A DNA stretch of 64,000 nt from Spongospora subterranea f. sp. subterranea (Eukaryota > Endomyxa: Phytomyxea > Phytomyxea > Plasmodiophorida). This document shows positions 27,129 through 39,155 of this stretch, piece by piece. The notes under the pieces were generated by a model. That model saw only the letters and a program-made list of their open reading frames with translations, was not told where the DNA came from and did no database searches. The position numbers and the translations under genes are program-made. The stretch is from assembly GCA_049724395.1 (NCBI GenBank), contig JAUGWO010000026.1:1-64000 (forward strand). The letters are read 5' to 3'. Position 1 is the stretch's first letter. Each line of letters opens with the position of its first letter.

Positions 27129-29171
27129 TCAATGATAGAGAGTTAGACGTCGCCTGCTTAAAGACGCAATCTGGGGAACTTCACAACTATCGAGATCGGA
27201 TAATATATTCGTACTTCTTTGCAGATATGCCATAATGTCTAGGATATCTTTGCCGATGAAGCGATCTCTGGATTCTTTGATAAGAGAAGTCGGATCATTA
27301 ATCATTGATATTCCAGCCTCATACATGTCGGACGCTTGCTTAATGAGATCTATATCAGTGCACTGACCAGATGTATCCAGATGTGGTCCTCGGCCGCACT
27401 CCAAGGGAAAAACCAAAATATCAGGAGAAGAGGTGCTGTGATGATGTTTACCATGGCAAATGTAGTTCCGTATTTTGGTGACTGCGGCCGATGCTGCAGC
27501 TAATGCCGAAGCCGCCACGGTTCCAGGTACATGATATAAGTTTCGATGGTGATTGTTGTGTTGCCCCCAAGCAATTGTGTTCAATAAGAACTCCTTCAAT
27601 ACGTCACTGAAGAGTACAACCTGCACCCATGGGCCTGATCGAAGATCAACAGGGAATGCTGACGATTCCATCCCCATCCGTATCTTCATGCATAAGCTGG
27701 TCAAGAACGTCTGTGCAATACAGAGTGAAGTTCTGTCCAGGGCGCCACAGACCTGAAACGCGATTAAAATCTGACGGATCATCGATATGAAGTCGCTTTC
27801 ATGAATGAGGGCGTCGTATGCAGGGAGAAGGAGCATATTCAAGCTCAGTGCAATAATCTGATCTGATGTTTGCCTATTATTTTGGATCTCTTCTGCTTCT
27901 GGATCATATCTTTCCGACACAATTCCGGCATATATTAAGTACTGCCATCCTTTTACCGATATCAATGTGCGGCAATTGAATGCGTTTCCGATCAACAGAA
28001 AATTGAGCGTATGCAGTAACTGAGCTCGATCAGCTGGCTTAGATGATGGCAATATATACAGAAGATGAACCCAGATGTGTTTGTTTCTGACTCGACCATC
28101 AGCACGTCGCTGGTGATCAATACGGCCTAATAGAATATCTACACCAACCAGGCAATCAACGATAGGCGATTATTTTAGATGCTGGAATATTATACCTAAT
28201 AAAGCATCAGATATTGCTTTGGTGCTGTGACATTGCCTGGCCTGGATGGCGATATAAGCTAGGAAACGCGACAGTCCATCACGACACAACGAACACGGAT
28301 CCCATCGCTGACAAGCAATGGGATTAGAGCATGAACAGGTATACCATAAGAGGATAACTGCATCATAGGTGATCTGAACAGAGTGCTCAGAACCAGTGAT
28401 GCACGATGATATCGCCTTTTCAACATCATATGGCCGACTCGAATACAACTGTAATATCGGTTGGACTCGCTCGCGATATTGCCGATCATGCTGTATTTGC
28501 TTATGATATATACATAATTTACTGGATGATGTCGACGACGATGGGCATTGAGGGATCACACAAACAGATTTACAGGTGTCACCGCCTTGCTGAAAGGTGA
28601 AGTCAACAGCAGATGGGAATCGTGATTTCAAATAAGCCAGAATGAGACGATCTGACATTGAGCCCGATAATTGTAAATCCTGAGCTATATCCTGTAAGGA
28701 TATGCTTCGAGGCCGAACAGATGACAGGACCGATATCCAGCTCTGGACCTGATCTTCATCTCGTGACGACAGCCTCGTCACCCCTTGCTTATCGCTATAC
28801 CTATGAAGAAATTCTATCTCGATTCCATTCCCTCGTAGTTCAACGGATTTGATCTTATCGATGATGATCACTTTCTGTGGTATCTGATTATCTCTCCAAG
28901 CCTGGTTAGAACTGTAGAAGCTCATCGCCATATCATCCAATACGGCAAACACCACAGGAGACGCCCGCTGGAAAATCGTTCGCTGCTTTGAGGTCAAATG
29001 CCTTCTCAAAGTACCGCACATGATCATATTGCGACGCTGAGTAAATTGTGACGATTTGGAGATATGATCTAACAATTGGTGATTGAGTAGGACCATATAC
29101 TCTGGCCAGATCAGATGATCGTCAACAACAACCGGGCGTCTGGGAGGGTTTTTGGTATCAGAGGAGATATT
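27129..29171 (-). CDS. PH-domain protein of unknown family
   Basis: Two exons, 29171 (or upstream) to 28196 and 28138-27129, joined by a 57-bp GT-AG intron (28195-28139). The intron has a length divisible by three and holds an in-frame TAA. About 645 residues. A PH-like domain lies early: RRNMIMCGTLRRHLTSKQR, VVFAVLDDMAMSFYSSN, IIDKIKSVELRGNGIEIEFL, and the closing helix EDQVQSWISVLSSV. This suggests phosphoinositide or protein binding at a membrane. The rest is helical with no motif I recognise; a His-rich segment HGKHHHSTSS is present. The first ATG in the exon is at 29096, but the exon is open from an AG at 29172-29173, so an upstream exon is likely. Confidence 0.6.
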
Positions 29172-29705
29172 CTATTGAAAAATGTGTGATCTGCAAGGAC
29201 GACGATTAATTGGGTATTTAGGGCAAATTAAAAACGAAAGTAATGAGTCAATAGAGTCATATGTGCCGTTTTGTCAGCTTTAGACGCAACTTCTGCAACT
29301 CAGCACCTACCTTTGTTTGGCAATAATACTTCCGAACGATATCCCCTATTCAGTGGCTTGCTTCAGATTAACATGAAAAAAATCACAAACGGACAATGAT
29401 GCAGGGGAGACAATCTTGTGCTTGTTAGAGTTTATTATGATCTGCCTGATAAACCTGTGAATGATTGATATATTTGGAGAGTTTCTGCACATTAATCGGT
29501 GACAGCAGCGACAAACTATACACATGGGCGACAGCTGCGACGAGCTACCTTTCAGGCTGATAGTCAGGCAGGGTACTATAATTAACATATTTGAACGATC
29601 AATGAGTCAAGTGGTGTTCTCCGCCCATCAGGGTCCGTTGGTTGATGTGAGTCAAGCAAGCTATGCAAGGGACTGTCATTGTTTAATTTATCTCCAAATA
29701 ATTTA
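29172..29705. other. Intergenic, shared upstream region
   Basis: About 534 bp between the divergent PH-domain gene and the UBL-PUB-RING gene. It may contain a missing first exon of the PH gene. Short frames on both strands show no conservation. Confidence 0.4.
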
Positions 29706-30785
29706 ATGTCGGCAAGAGTTTCCAGTTCTTCTCGTGCCCATATTTACGTTCGGTCGAATGATGGCCGATGCGTTAATATGATTGTGCCATCGTTAAACTC
29801 AATAGGCGTCATTCGATCTCGTATTGCTCACGAGCTGGGATTTCCTCGTTCATCTGCACCAACAATGGCAATCAAGTTAACCAGTTCCAATGGTCGCTCT
29901 CTGAACTATAATGACGGGACCACATTCCAAGACATAATGTCGTCATCGAATGGATCTGATCGCCGTATTGATATGGTCATCGAAAATGGAAACATGCTTA
30001 GTCCCAAGCTTGCCTTCGATATATGTCAGATCCTGAAGCATTGGCTCTCACCTGCAATGTGTAGCCTTCCAGCTTACAAAAGAGGATTGCGATCATTACA
30101 GGAGATGTCTTCTCAGATTGTCAGCAATGCATCTTCACGATATGAACTGGATAGAGACGTGATCAGCAGAGTGTTCGGGCGGATCACGCGCGGATTGGAG
30201 CTATTGAAGAAGATGGGATTCATAATTACTAATGATGCAATCTATCTTCAACCAGGCGCTGATATTCGATTGTTCCAAGTGGTCATGGATCATTTCCAGG
30301 CAAGATCACAGCCATCAGTCGCAACAACACCTGCATACCGGCTTCGCATGCGAGCGATGAGGCGGAATGTGGCTGAAAGGAGAAGGCATGAACAACTACG
30401 GGATATGTTTGAGCTGAGTTATGAGTACCTAACACAATTAGAGAATATTAGGGTTGGATTAGATGCAACTCTATTACGATCAATGCCCACCCAAGTAATT
30501 GATGAGGCAACCCTAACGAGTATGATCAGTAATGGCCATGATCATTGCACTATCTGTATGGAGCAGTTCGCCATTGCTGATAGCGCCATGCGCCTTCCGT
30601 GTTTCCATGTGTTTCATGTGAGTTCCTTGATGAGAGTTGTCATGTTGTAAAAAGCGACCTGACCTGGATTGTGTTTGTGTTAGGCTGCATGTGCTCAAAC
30701 ATGGCTAGGAGGGTCTAGGAGATGCCCAACTGACATGATTGAGATCAGTGCTGATTCTAAAGATGTGTCTTTCACAGACCTGTAA
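29706..30785 (+). CDS. UBL-PUB-RING protein, probable E3 ubiquitin ligase
   Basis: Two exons, 29706-30617 and 30684-30785 (intron 30618-30683, 66 bp), encode 337 residues. Domain order by eye: residues 10-92 look like a ubiquitin-like fold (HIYVRSNDGRCVNMIVPSL, then MAIKLTSSNGRSLNYNDGTT). Residues about 105-200 look like a PUB domain (RVFGRITRGLELLKKMGFII then AIYLQPGADIRLFQVVMDHF), a p97/VCP-binding module. Residues 281-321 form a RING: C281-x2-C284, C299-x-H301-x2-H304-x2-C307, then C318-P-T-D321. The eighth zinc ligand is Asp, as in Rbx1-type RINGs. A helical linker with ERRRHEQLRDMFEL joins PUB to RING. Together this suggests an E3 ligase working with p97, but the combination is not one I know. 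Confidence 0.7.
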
Positions 30786-31477
30786 TCATATATAATATTC
30801 AAACCACCACACAATATATAAACTCTATATGTTGGCCAAGTCACATTCAATTTTACCATACGAAGCAATTTCAACCGTATCGACATATTGCCCTCAAAGG
30901 TCGATTCAGTGTGTCATACGAAAAATGTGATGAGTCGTGGAGAGGGAAAGCCCACGACAAATGCAGTTTCGTTGGATACCAACCAGAAGTTTTTGATGAC
31001 AAAAAGAACGATTTATTTGCATTTGGCGATAAATGCAAAATCACTCACGATGTGCGGGTTTCCCAGAGAGTTCTTGTTGCAGCGATTTCGTTCATCGCAA
31101 TGAGCATGTCTGAGCTCGTTTACGTTGATCGTCCATCCGAATTATTCGAAGTCGCCAACACTAGTTCACGAAACACTACACCAAAGAACTATGATGTACC
31201 TGCAGTTAAAACGGGGGAACAGACAAGGCGCAACCTGAACCTATAGACACGTTAATCCCCAGTCTCAAAACTGGACCTGAACAGCTCATCTTCCGATTGA
31301 TCATATCCTATTAAAACCCTGTCAAGATCTTCGCACCTGGGGTTCCGCCTGTTCCGGTTTAATTCCGTTTCTTGACCTGTATTGAGGCGGTTTAGGCGAT
31401 GAGTCACTAATGACCTGGGATAATATTCCCCTAAATTGATTCGGTATTTCAGTGTATAGTCCCATCCGGTTGTCGTC
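30786..31477. other. Intergenic with an unassigned open frame (30911-31246, +)
   Basis: The frame contains SYEKCDESWRGKAHDKCSFV and later a hydrophobic stretch (LVAAISFIAMSMSELVYV), ending at 31246. It might be an exon of a small secreted or membrane protein, but there is no in-frame ATG early in the stretch and no recognisable family. I leave it unassigned. Confidence 0.3.
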
Positions 31478-32976
31478 ATGTCTGTTCATTTCTGGAGGTC
31501 CTTTGCGGCCACCTTCATATCATTCACTCTGCTTCCTGCTTTAGCGCGCTCCCGGACACCATTGGATCTACTCGTCGAACATAATCATGGTCGCACCCAA
31601 GACATTTTCACCTTCTCTCTTGTGTTATGGTGCCTTTTAACGACTGCAGCAATCTCATTGGCTGTTTATTCGTCAGCATGGTTGGGGTATTTCTTCAACA
31701 GCAAACGCCTATCAGTGAAGTTTTGGGTAGCAGTCACTATCGCACTGATGACGATATCGTTGCTGTTCCTCGGAATATTGTCTGTGCTCCTGTTGTTGGG
31801 TTTCTTGCTAATTTCGAGTGTGTCCATGTTCATTGCCTATATATATCTGTCCAAAGACCGCTCCCTCGACGATACGGTTATGTTGACTGGAAGATACCCA
31901 TATAGAATTGGTCGCCGAATTAAGATTACGTTGATGTCGTCGTTTGCTTTGCTGATTGCACTTCTCTCCGTCTCTCTCATAACATACTTTACATTCCCTA
32001 TTCCGGACTATAAAGTCTGGGATAGGGAAACTGGGCAGGAAGTCGTGGAGGTCATCCCTAAACATATTTCGAGTGTTTTATCATTCATCTATGGCATACC
32101 AGGATTTGCCTCGCATTTGAAACTTAACCACTTGTTTCTTTTTATCAGCGAACAATCTCGAAAGCAATATTCCCATCAGTTGACTACAGAATCGGAGAAA
32201 CATGATGCGATTTTGAATGGATTCATTGTTCCATATCAAATCGACATGACGATATATAATCGCCCCGACTACTCGCAATATTCAAGTGTAAATGATTGGT
32301 TTACTCGTCAGGTCAAGCCAGAATACCGCTTGATCGGCCAAGGGATCGTTTCTGCTGCTGATTCGCGTTCCATTGTTTTTCCAAATCTTGCTAGTGATAC
32401 AAAGCTCTGGCTCAAAGAAGAATTTCTCGATGTTGAAGAGATTTTTTAGGAAAGCAATATGAAGGCAACGCTAAAACCGATTTTGCTGATGGGTCTGGGG
32501 CTATTCAACGGCTGGCTCCACAGGATTACCATCGTGTAAGAGTTTTTAGTTGCGAGCATTGGTTTCCTGTTCCACCTCAATCTACTGTGTAGGTTCATGT
32601 GCCGTTGACCGGTCATATTATTCAACAATATGTGATCAATGGCCCTTTATTGTCTGTAAGTGAGGTGGCAATACGGTCCAGGAATCGCGCCATCTACAAT
32701 AAGAGAACAGTGACGATTATCAATACTGACAAACAGGTCAGATACGCTGTCATTGCAATTGGAGCAACAGCTGTTGGGTCAATCGTATTTACAAGGAATG
32801 TTGGCGAATTAGTTAAAGGCGGTGAAGATCTATTATATTTCCAATTCGGAGGGTCAACTGTTGTTTTACTATTCCCCAAGGATACGGTCGAATTCGATGA
32901 AGTACTAATCCGAAATTCTGAGTTTGGGGTTGAAACGTTCGTGAAGCAAGGTTCCACACTTGCAACTCTCAGATAG
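31478..32976 (+). CDS. Phosphatidylserine decarboxylase with multi-pass N-terminus
   Basis: Makes phosphatidylethanolamine from phosphatidylserine with a self-made pyruvoyl group. The catalytic part has SVNDWFTRQVKPEYRLI, IVSAADSRSIVFPN (Asp), DTKLWLKEEF, AIQRLAPQDYHRVHVPLTGH (His) and the autocleavage site FGGSTVVLLFPK, where the Ser becomes the pyruvoyl group. The motif is GGST rather than the mitochondrial LGST. The N-terminal about 190 residues contain at least four hydrophobic segments (VLWCLLTTAAISLAVYS, FWVAVTIALMTISLLFLG, LLLLGFLLISSVSMFIA, SFALLIALLSVSLITYF), unlike Psd1 or C2-domain Psd2. One intron (about 32538-32592) joins DYHR to VHVP. A T6 run at 32442-32447 breaks the frame (IFLGKQYEGNAKTDFADGSG continues in another frame). 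Confidence 0.88.
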
Positions 32977-33304
32977 AATATTAGATTGTTTCAAATACAT
33001 CCTTAATCGTTTTTGTGCAAATATTTGAAAAACATTAACCCTTTTTCCAACAATTGAGCGTGAAAAGCTGACAGCATATGGTGGTCTAACTGGGTATGTC
33101 AAACTATTATTCCCCAGGTTTACAGTTTATTAACATGTGTAGTGACCATTTGTGCTAATGTGCCATCGCTCTTACAAAGTTGAAACTATTGTAGATTTTC
33201 AACTGAGTAATCTGAAATGCCGTGCGGAATCTCTTTCGCCAAACAGGTTGCATTGACTCCTGTTCCTCCCTCTACAATAGCGGTTCTGAGAAATCATCGC
33301 AATT
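32977..33304. other. Intergenic, nothing recognised
   Basis: The 328 bp between the decarboxylase stop and the NR2C2AP-like start. An open frame from 33217 overlaps the next gene out of frame and is judged a shadow. Confidence 0.4.
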
Positions 33305-33742
33305 ATGGACTTGGTTTCATGTTTGCCATTATTAAAACGAATCCAAGTGTCTTCTGTTCTCAACAAAGACGTGACTCAATACGGGAAGCACCATTTGACT
33401 GATGGCGACGCCCATACATGTTGGAATTCCGACCAAGGTTTACCTCAATTCGTTGTTCTGACCATGAATGAGCCTATGTATATACATTCGATATCCATCA
33501 CTTTTCAAGGGGGGTTCGCTGGAACTCGATTGCAAATGTGGATTCAAAACCGCTGAAAGGGAGTCCTTCGAATTGGATAAGGAGTTTGATGCTATTGATA
33601 CTAGCTCTTCTCAAGAGTTCAGTATTGCTGCACGAGCGGTTGAAAGGGTTAAAATAGTGTTCACAAAGAGCAGTGACCTGTTCGGAAGGATTACCGTGTA
33701 CAAGCTTGATTTGTTTTCAACTAAACCTGTTTCCGGGTCTTA
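33305..33742 (+). CDS. NR2C2AP-like F5/8 type C (galactose-binding fold) protein
   Basis: A small conserved eukaryotic protein. ATG 33305 gives MDLVSCLPLLKRIQVSSVLN, then YGKHHLTDGDAHTCWNSDQG and ISITFQGGFAG, matching the NR2C2AP (TRA16) family block by block. The second half continues in a different frame as KTAERESFELDKEFDAIDTS, SIAARAVERVKIVFTKSSDL and FGRITVYKLDLFS. One surplus base near 33524-33529 explains the change. The total is about 145 residues, the family's usual size. In mammals it was found as a nuclear-receptor repressor partner; its ancestral role is unknown. Confidence 0.82.
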
Positions 33743-34333
33743 ACTACATTACTATTATAATTTTTTTTATCAAAACTTGGTTGCCAATACTGGTAATGGT
33801 TTCTGTAGAGAGTAGGTTCCAATAAACCTGAATTTATAATGAGGATAGTAGATCGGGAAACCGCCTTCTATGTTAGGCGTGTCGGGTTGAGCTGATAATG
33901 CAGATTGAACGTAGTCTGGGTTAACATATATCCCAGCTAAATTACTGAAGTAGTCTGCAAAAAAGCTCAAGATCAGTTTCCGATATAAGAAAGGGATAAG
34001 GGAAAGCGTGTTCGGAGTGAAGACTACTGACAAGACCGAACATCGCTATTAGATGCAGTACCACTGCACCAACCATTACCATCTGTTATAACACTGACGG
34101 CTAATGACGTTTCACCGGTTATATCAACAATGTAAGTGGTATCATTACCAGGAACAATGGGCGATTATATATTGGTCATCATCATTGGCTGATTCCTGTA
34201 GCTGGAATGGGGAATAGAATAGCACGGACTAGGAACGGACTTTGAATGCCAGTCTGGTAATCGGCAGGTTGCGGCTTTCAAGGACAAATTCGGCAATCTC
34301 CATTATCGACCTGGCCATTGCTGCCGTCACCAG
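33743..34333. other. Intergenic with a possible minus-strand gene fragment
   Basis: On the minus strand, about 34155-34035 reads NDTTYIVDITGETSLAVSVI ending DVRSCQ, and 33960-33770 reads SNLAGIYVNPDYVQSALSAQ ending ...PVLATKF. The two could be exons of one small gene divergent from RPB2, separated by a roughly 60-bp intron. No family is recognised and no start was found; confidence is low. Confidence 0.3.
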
Positions 34334-37300
34334 ATGGTGAGTTCTCAAGCATATGGCCATGATGATTCCAACATGATGTCGATTACGGGGGACCAAGATG
34401 ATATTTCACCCGGGGATTCATGGACTGTGATCTCATCATATTTCGAAATGCACGGTCTTGTGCGGCAACAGTTGGATTCATTCAATGAGTCAGTCGATAT
34501 TTCCATATTATCCACAGCATTATATGATCATAATACCGTTTTATCATAATTCTTCCCAGTAATTTGCATCTGATGTATGCACGTTAGGTTTGTCACAAAT
34601 ACGATTCAGTCTGTAGTGTCGGAATCGTTTCCAATCGAAGTTTTTGACGAACCTCGCTCTGAAGAAGAGAGAGTTACCAGAACTAAGACCAGAATTGCTT
34701 TCGGACAGGTTGGCGAGTTGATGTGATTTTTATCAAAACTTGGATTCACGTCAGATATCTAGATTTACGTATCTGATCCTCAAATGCGGGAGGGTGACGG
34801 CGCACCGGAATATTTGTTTCCATCTACGGCCAGGTTGAGGAATTTAACCTACCGTGCACCTTTATTCGTTGATGTAACGCGTTCGAAATTGGTTGTTGGA
34901 GAAGATGGTTCCGAAAACGTGAGAACTTCACTGCAATGCGTTTGAGTGGATTTTGAACCGTCATAGATGATTGCACATTCACAAAGTACAGAGAAAGTTT
35001 TCATTGGGCGGATTCCTATCATGCTTCGAAGTCAATATTGTCATCTGGCCCCGGACCCAGAGCAGGGAGACAAAGTTCTTTATGATTTAGGCGAATGTCC
35101 TAAAGACCAGGTTACTTTTTGAACTTTCTCACGTTGCTCAGTATTTACTTTTCAACTAGGGTGGATATTTCATCGTTAATGGGAGTGAAAAAGTTTTTAG
35201 TTGCTCAAGAGCGTATGAGTAATAATCACGTCTATGTTTTTCATAAGCAAAAAAAGGATTGGGTTGCTGAGATCCGATCCGTCGCTGAGGGTTCCAATAA
35301 GCCCACCGCGACACTTATTGTGAAGAAAGTACTGCTCCTCTCCGTTTTTTCCTATCAGCTTTCTCACCTCTGTTGCTAGATTTCTTCTGCTGGCAAAGGC
35401 AGTGCGATTTCTGGGCCCGTTTTTCGAGCCACAATTCCATACGTATCGTCAGATATTCCGATCATGATCGTTTTCAGGGCCCTTGGCATAGTGTCCGATC
35501 GCGCCATTTTGGGTGCGCAAATCCATGTTTTTTTACCAAAATACTGACAAATTTTTTACTAGAACATATTTGCTATGATTTTGCCGATCAGCAAATCATG
35601 GAACAGCTTAGACCGAGTCTTGAAGAAGCATACTGGATACAAGATCAGGTTCTGGCAAATATTGAATTGCTGTATTTGGCCAAGTTAACGGTTTTTTTCT
35701 TTTAGGAACTGGCATTGGACTATATTGGAAAACGTGGTGCCGCTGTTGGAGCTGTTAGAGCGAAACGTATCCAGTTTGCCCGGCAACTCCTACAAAACGA
35801 CTTTTTACCTCATATTGGAACGGAAGAGTTTTGTGAAACAAAGAAAGCCTATTTTTTTGGGTATGACAGCATTATTCTGTCCCTTTCCTGTTTCTGACCT
35901 TGACAAATGCAGTTACATCATTCAGCGTCTGCTACAGACAGTTTTAGGACGCCGCACAGAAGATGATCGAGACCATTACGGAAATAAGCGTCTAGATTTG
36001 GCCGGTCCTTTGTTAGGGCAGCTGTTCCGGCAGTTATTTGACAGAATGAGGTTATTCAGGATATCTGATTTCTGTATCGAGTTATTAAAACCTCACTAGG
36101 AAGGATTGCTCCCGATATATCGCCCGTAAAGTCAACGAGGGCAAAGAGTTTTCGTTGGATCTAGCTTTGAATCCCAATCACATCACGCATGGTCTCAAAA
36201 GTGCTCTTGCAACTGGTAACTGGACTGCGAATAAGGGAGGTGGTGCGACGAAAACCGGTGTTGCACAAGTATTTTTTCATATGCATTCTCTAATAGTTTG
36301 ATAACATCGAATCAGGTTTTGCAACGTCTCACTTATACAGCGACTCTATCACATTTACGCAGGCTGAACACCCCTATCGGCCGTGATGGGAAGATAGCTA
36401 AGCCTCGCCAATTACATAATACCCATTGGGGTTAGGTACCAAGATCTAGTCAAACCGTCGATTTTGACAGTTTTTTAAGGTGTAATTTGTCCTGCGGAAA
36501 CCCCTGAAGGGCAGGCTTGTGGTTTAGTTAAGAACCTTGCATTAATGGCTTATGTATCTGTTCCGAATGCTTCATCGTTAATTACGGATTTCCTTGATGA
36601 TTGGAGCATGGAAAGCCTTGAAGAGACTCCTGCAGCTGCTATTCCGCATGCCACGAAGGTTTATTAAATAATTGCGAGTTTCACGTTTACTAACCTGCAA
36701 TATTCAGATCTTCGTTAACGGGGCCTGGATCGGTGTGCATCGGGATCCGGCATACTTGGTCACCACATTAAGGACGTACAGGAGACACATGAACCTCCCG
36801 CTGGACATTAGTATTGTTTGGGATATGCGAGACCAAGAAATTCGTTCTATATTCAGATGCTGGAAGGTTTGTCAAGCAGCAATTTCATTAAGTTTGCTCA
36901 TCTGTTGATAGGTGTGCGCGACCCCTATATATTGTTGAAGACCAACGCCTCAAAATTCGCAAAGGGCATATTCGAGCTCTCACAGATATTAATAGCAAAT
37001 ACACCTGGCATAATCTGATGACTGATGGATTAATCGAATATATCGATACAGAAGAGGTGAAGTTGTTTTTTTGGTAGTTTCGTTTAAGTTGAATCCTAAA
37101 TGTTGAGAATGCAGGAGGAGACCGTGATGATAGCAATGCATATGCACGATTTACAATCTTCCATGTATTCGCAGACATATAGTCATACTGAAATCCATCC
37201 TTCGATGATATTAGGAATCTGTGCTTCGGTTATTCCATTTCCGGATCACAATCAATCTCCTCGTAATACATATCAGGTAAATACTCGTATTAAGAGTTTT

Positions 37301-39155
37301 CTTGAGCTTCATCGAATGCCATGTATGTATACAGAGTGCCATGGGAAAACAGGCCATGGGCATTTATGCGACAAATTATCTGCAGCGGATTGATACCTTA
37401 GCTCACGTGATGTACTATCCCCAAAAGCCGCTAGTCGCCACAAGGGCAATGGAATATCTTCACTTCAGTGAATTACCTTCTGGGATCAACGCAATCATCG
37501 CCATCGCTTGTTATTCCGGCTATAACCAGGAAGTCGGTTGCCCATGATGGCAAGTTATTGACGCGGTTGTTCTGACGCTCGTTGACTAGGATTCGGTTAT
37601 CATGTCTCAGTCGGCCATTGATCGTGGTCTATTTCGATCGGTATTCTACAGATCATATAGAGACGTTGAAATGAGACACTCCTCTGATGTAATCGAGGTT
37701 GGTCGTGTTTGTCTATGCAACAGCAGCATTAGTTGCTCATTTGTCTTTAGGAGTTTGAGAAACCCAGCTCTGAAACTTGTGCCAACATGAGGTTCGGTTG
37801 TTATGACAAAATTGATGACGATGGTTTGATTTCGCCCGGTACTCGTGTATCCGGTGATGATATTATCATCGGTAAAACTACTCCGCTTCGAGAACGACAA
37901 GTAGGGTGGCTCTGGCAGTGTTTGCTTCTATTGACGATTCGTATTTAGGTCGGGTCCATCAGACAACAGCAACAAACACGGCGTGACGCTTCGACCTCAC
38001 TACGAAGCAGCGAAAGTGGCATTGTTGACAAAGTAATGCTAACGACAGATGATGGGTCGTTGAAAGCGACTAAAATTCGTGTTCGTTCGGTTCGTATCCC
38101 TCAAATTGGAGACAAGTTCAGTAGTCGTCACGGGCAGAAGGGAACTGTTGGTATTACATACCGACAGGTGATTCTTCATTTTGCGATGATACAATCATTT
38201 TTTTTATTCTGTTTTAGGAAGATCTTCCATGGACTGTGGAGGGTGTTGTCCCAGATATTATCATAAACCCCCATGCCATTCCCAGTCGAATGACTATCGG
38301 TCAACTTATTGAATGTCTTCAAGGCAAATTTTCCGCAATTGAAGGTTAGTTAATCACAGCCATTGCATTTTGTCGAAGTGCTTAAGCTATTTCAGGAGGG
38401 GAAGGTGATGCAACCCCTTTCGAAGAGGGATTGACCGTTGAGAGCGTTTCACAACGTTTGCATGCGTGTGGCTATCAAGAGAGAGGAAACGAAGTTTATG
38501 TATAGCGGGCACACTGGGCATAAGTTAAATGCCCAAGTATTTATAGGTCCAACATTCTATCAGCGTCTCAAGGTTGTTTGAAAAACGTGTTTGCAATATT
38601 TTTTCAAAACTTACTTTGTTTACCTATGTTGATTTAGCATATGGTGGATGATAAGATTCATTCGCGTGCTCGTGGTCCACTACAAATTCTAACCAGGCAA
38701 CCCGTAGAAGGTCGATCACGGTCGGTGCCTTCCGTTGCTGTTGAAATTGTTGCGATTCTATCGGTCGGTTTTTTAGTGATGGTGGTCTTCGATTTGGAGA
38801 GATGGAACGTGATTGCATGATTGCTCATGGAGCTGCACAATTTCTTAGAGAACGTCTATTTCATCAATCTGACAAGGTACCCATTCACAGAATTCACGAA
38901 ACATTCATCATCTGAATTGAATCCTTAGTATCGCTGTCACATCTGTGATATGTGCGGTTTGATAGCGATTGCCAACCTCCGAAAGGGATCGTTTGAGTGT
39001 CGTAGTTGCCACAATACTACCCAGGTATCCCAAGTTTTCCTGCCTTACGCATGCAAACTGCTTTTTCAGGTATTCTATCAAATCGAAATGTTTTGTTCTC
39101 TTCTCATACTCTGTAGGAACTTATGGCAATGGCTATTGCTCCTCGAATTTTTTGA
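34334..39155 (+). CDS. RPB2: RNA polymerase II second-largest subunit RPB2
   Basis: Forms one side of the Pol II active centre. About 20 exons separated by introns of about 45-60 bp can be followed end to end. Start ATG 34334; the N-terminal block is [20 protein letters not shown]. Further landmarks: [224 protein letters not shown] and the C-terminal zinc site ([11 protein letters not shown]...CRSCHN). It ends [12 protein letters not shown]. Three single-base frame breaks, near 35194-35198, 36844-36848 and 38495-38497, each restored by removing one T. Confidence 0.95.

Noticed and set aside
28170-28172. In-frame TAA as a premature stop in the PH-domain gene
   Set aside because: It lies inside a well-formed 57-bp intron (28195-28139).
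36845-36857. 13-base GT...AG stretches in RPB2 and at about 40786-40798 in GBF1 as mini-introns
   Set aside because: Removing the RPB2 stretch would delete the conserved LYSDAGR region, so the bases are coding. Introns elsewhere are mostly about 45-70 bp.
34334-39155. Programmed +1 translational frameshifting (as in Euplotes) to explain the frame breaks
   Set aside because: The break sites share no slippery codon or stop context, some need a base added rather than removed, and many genes in the same window have no break. Homopolymer error is simpler.
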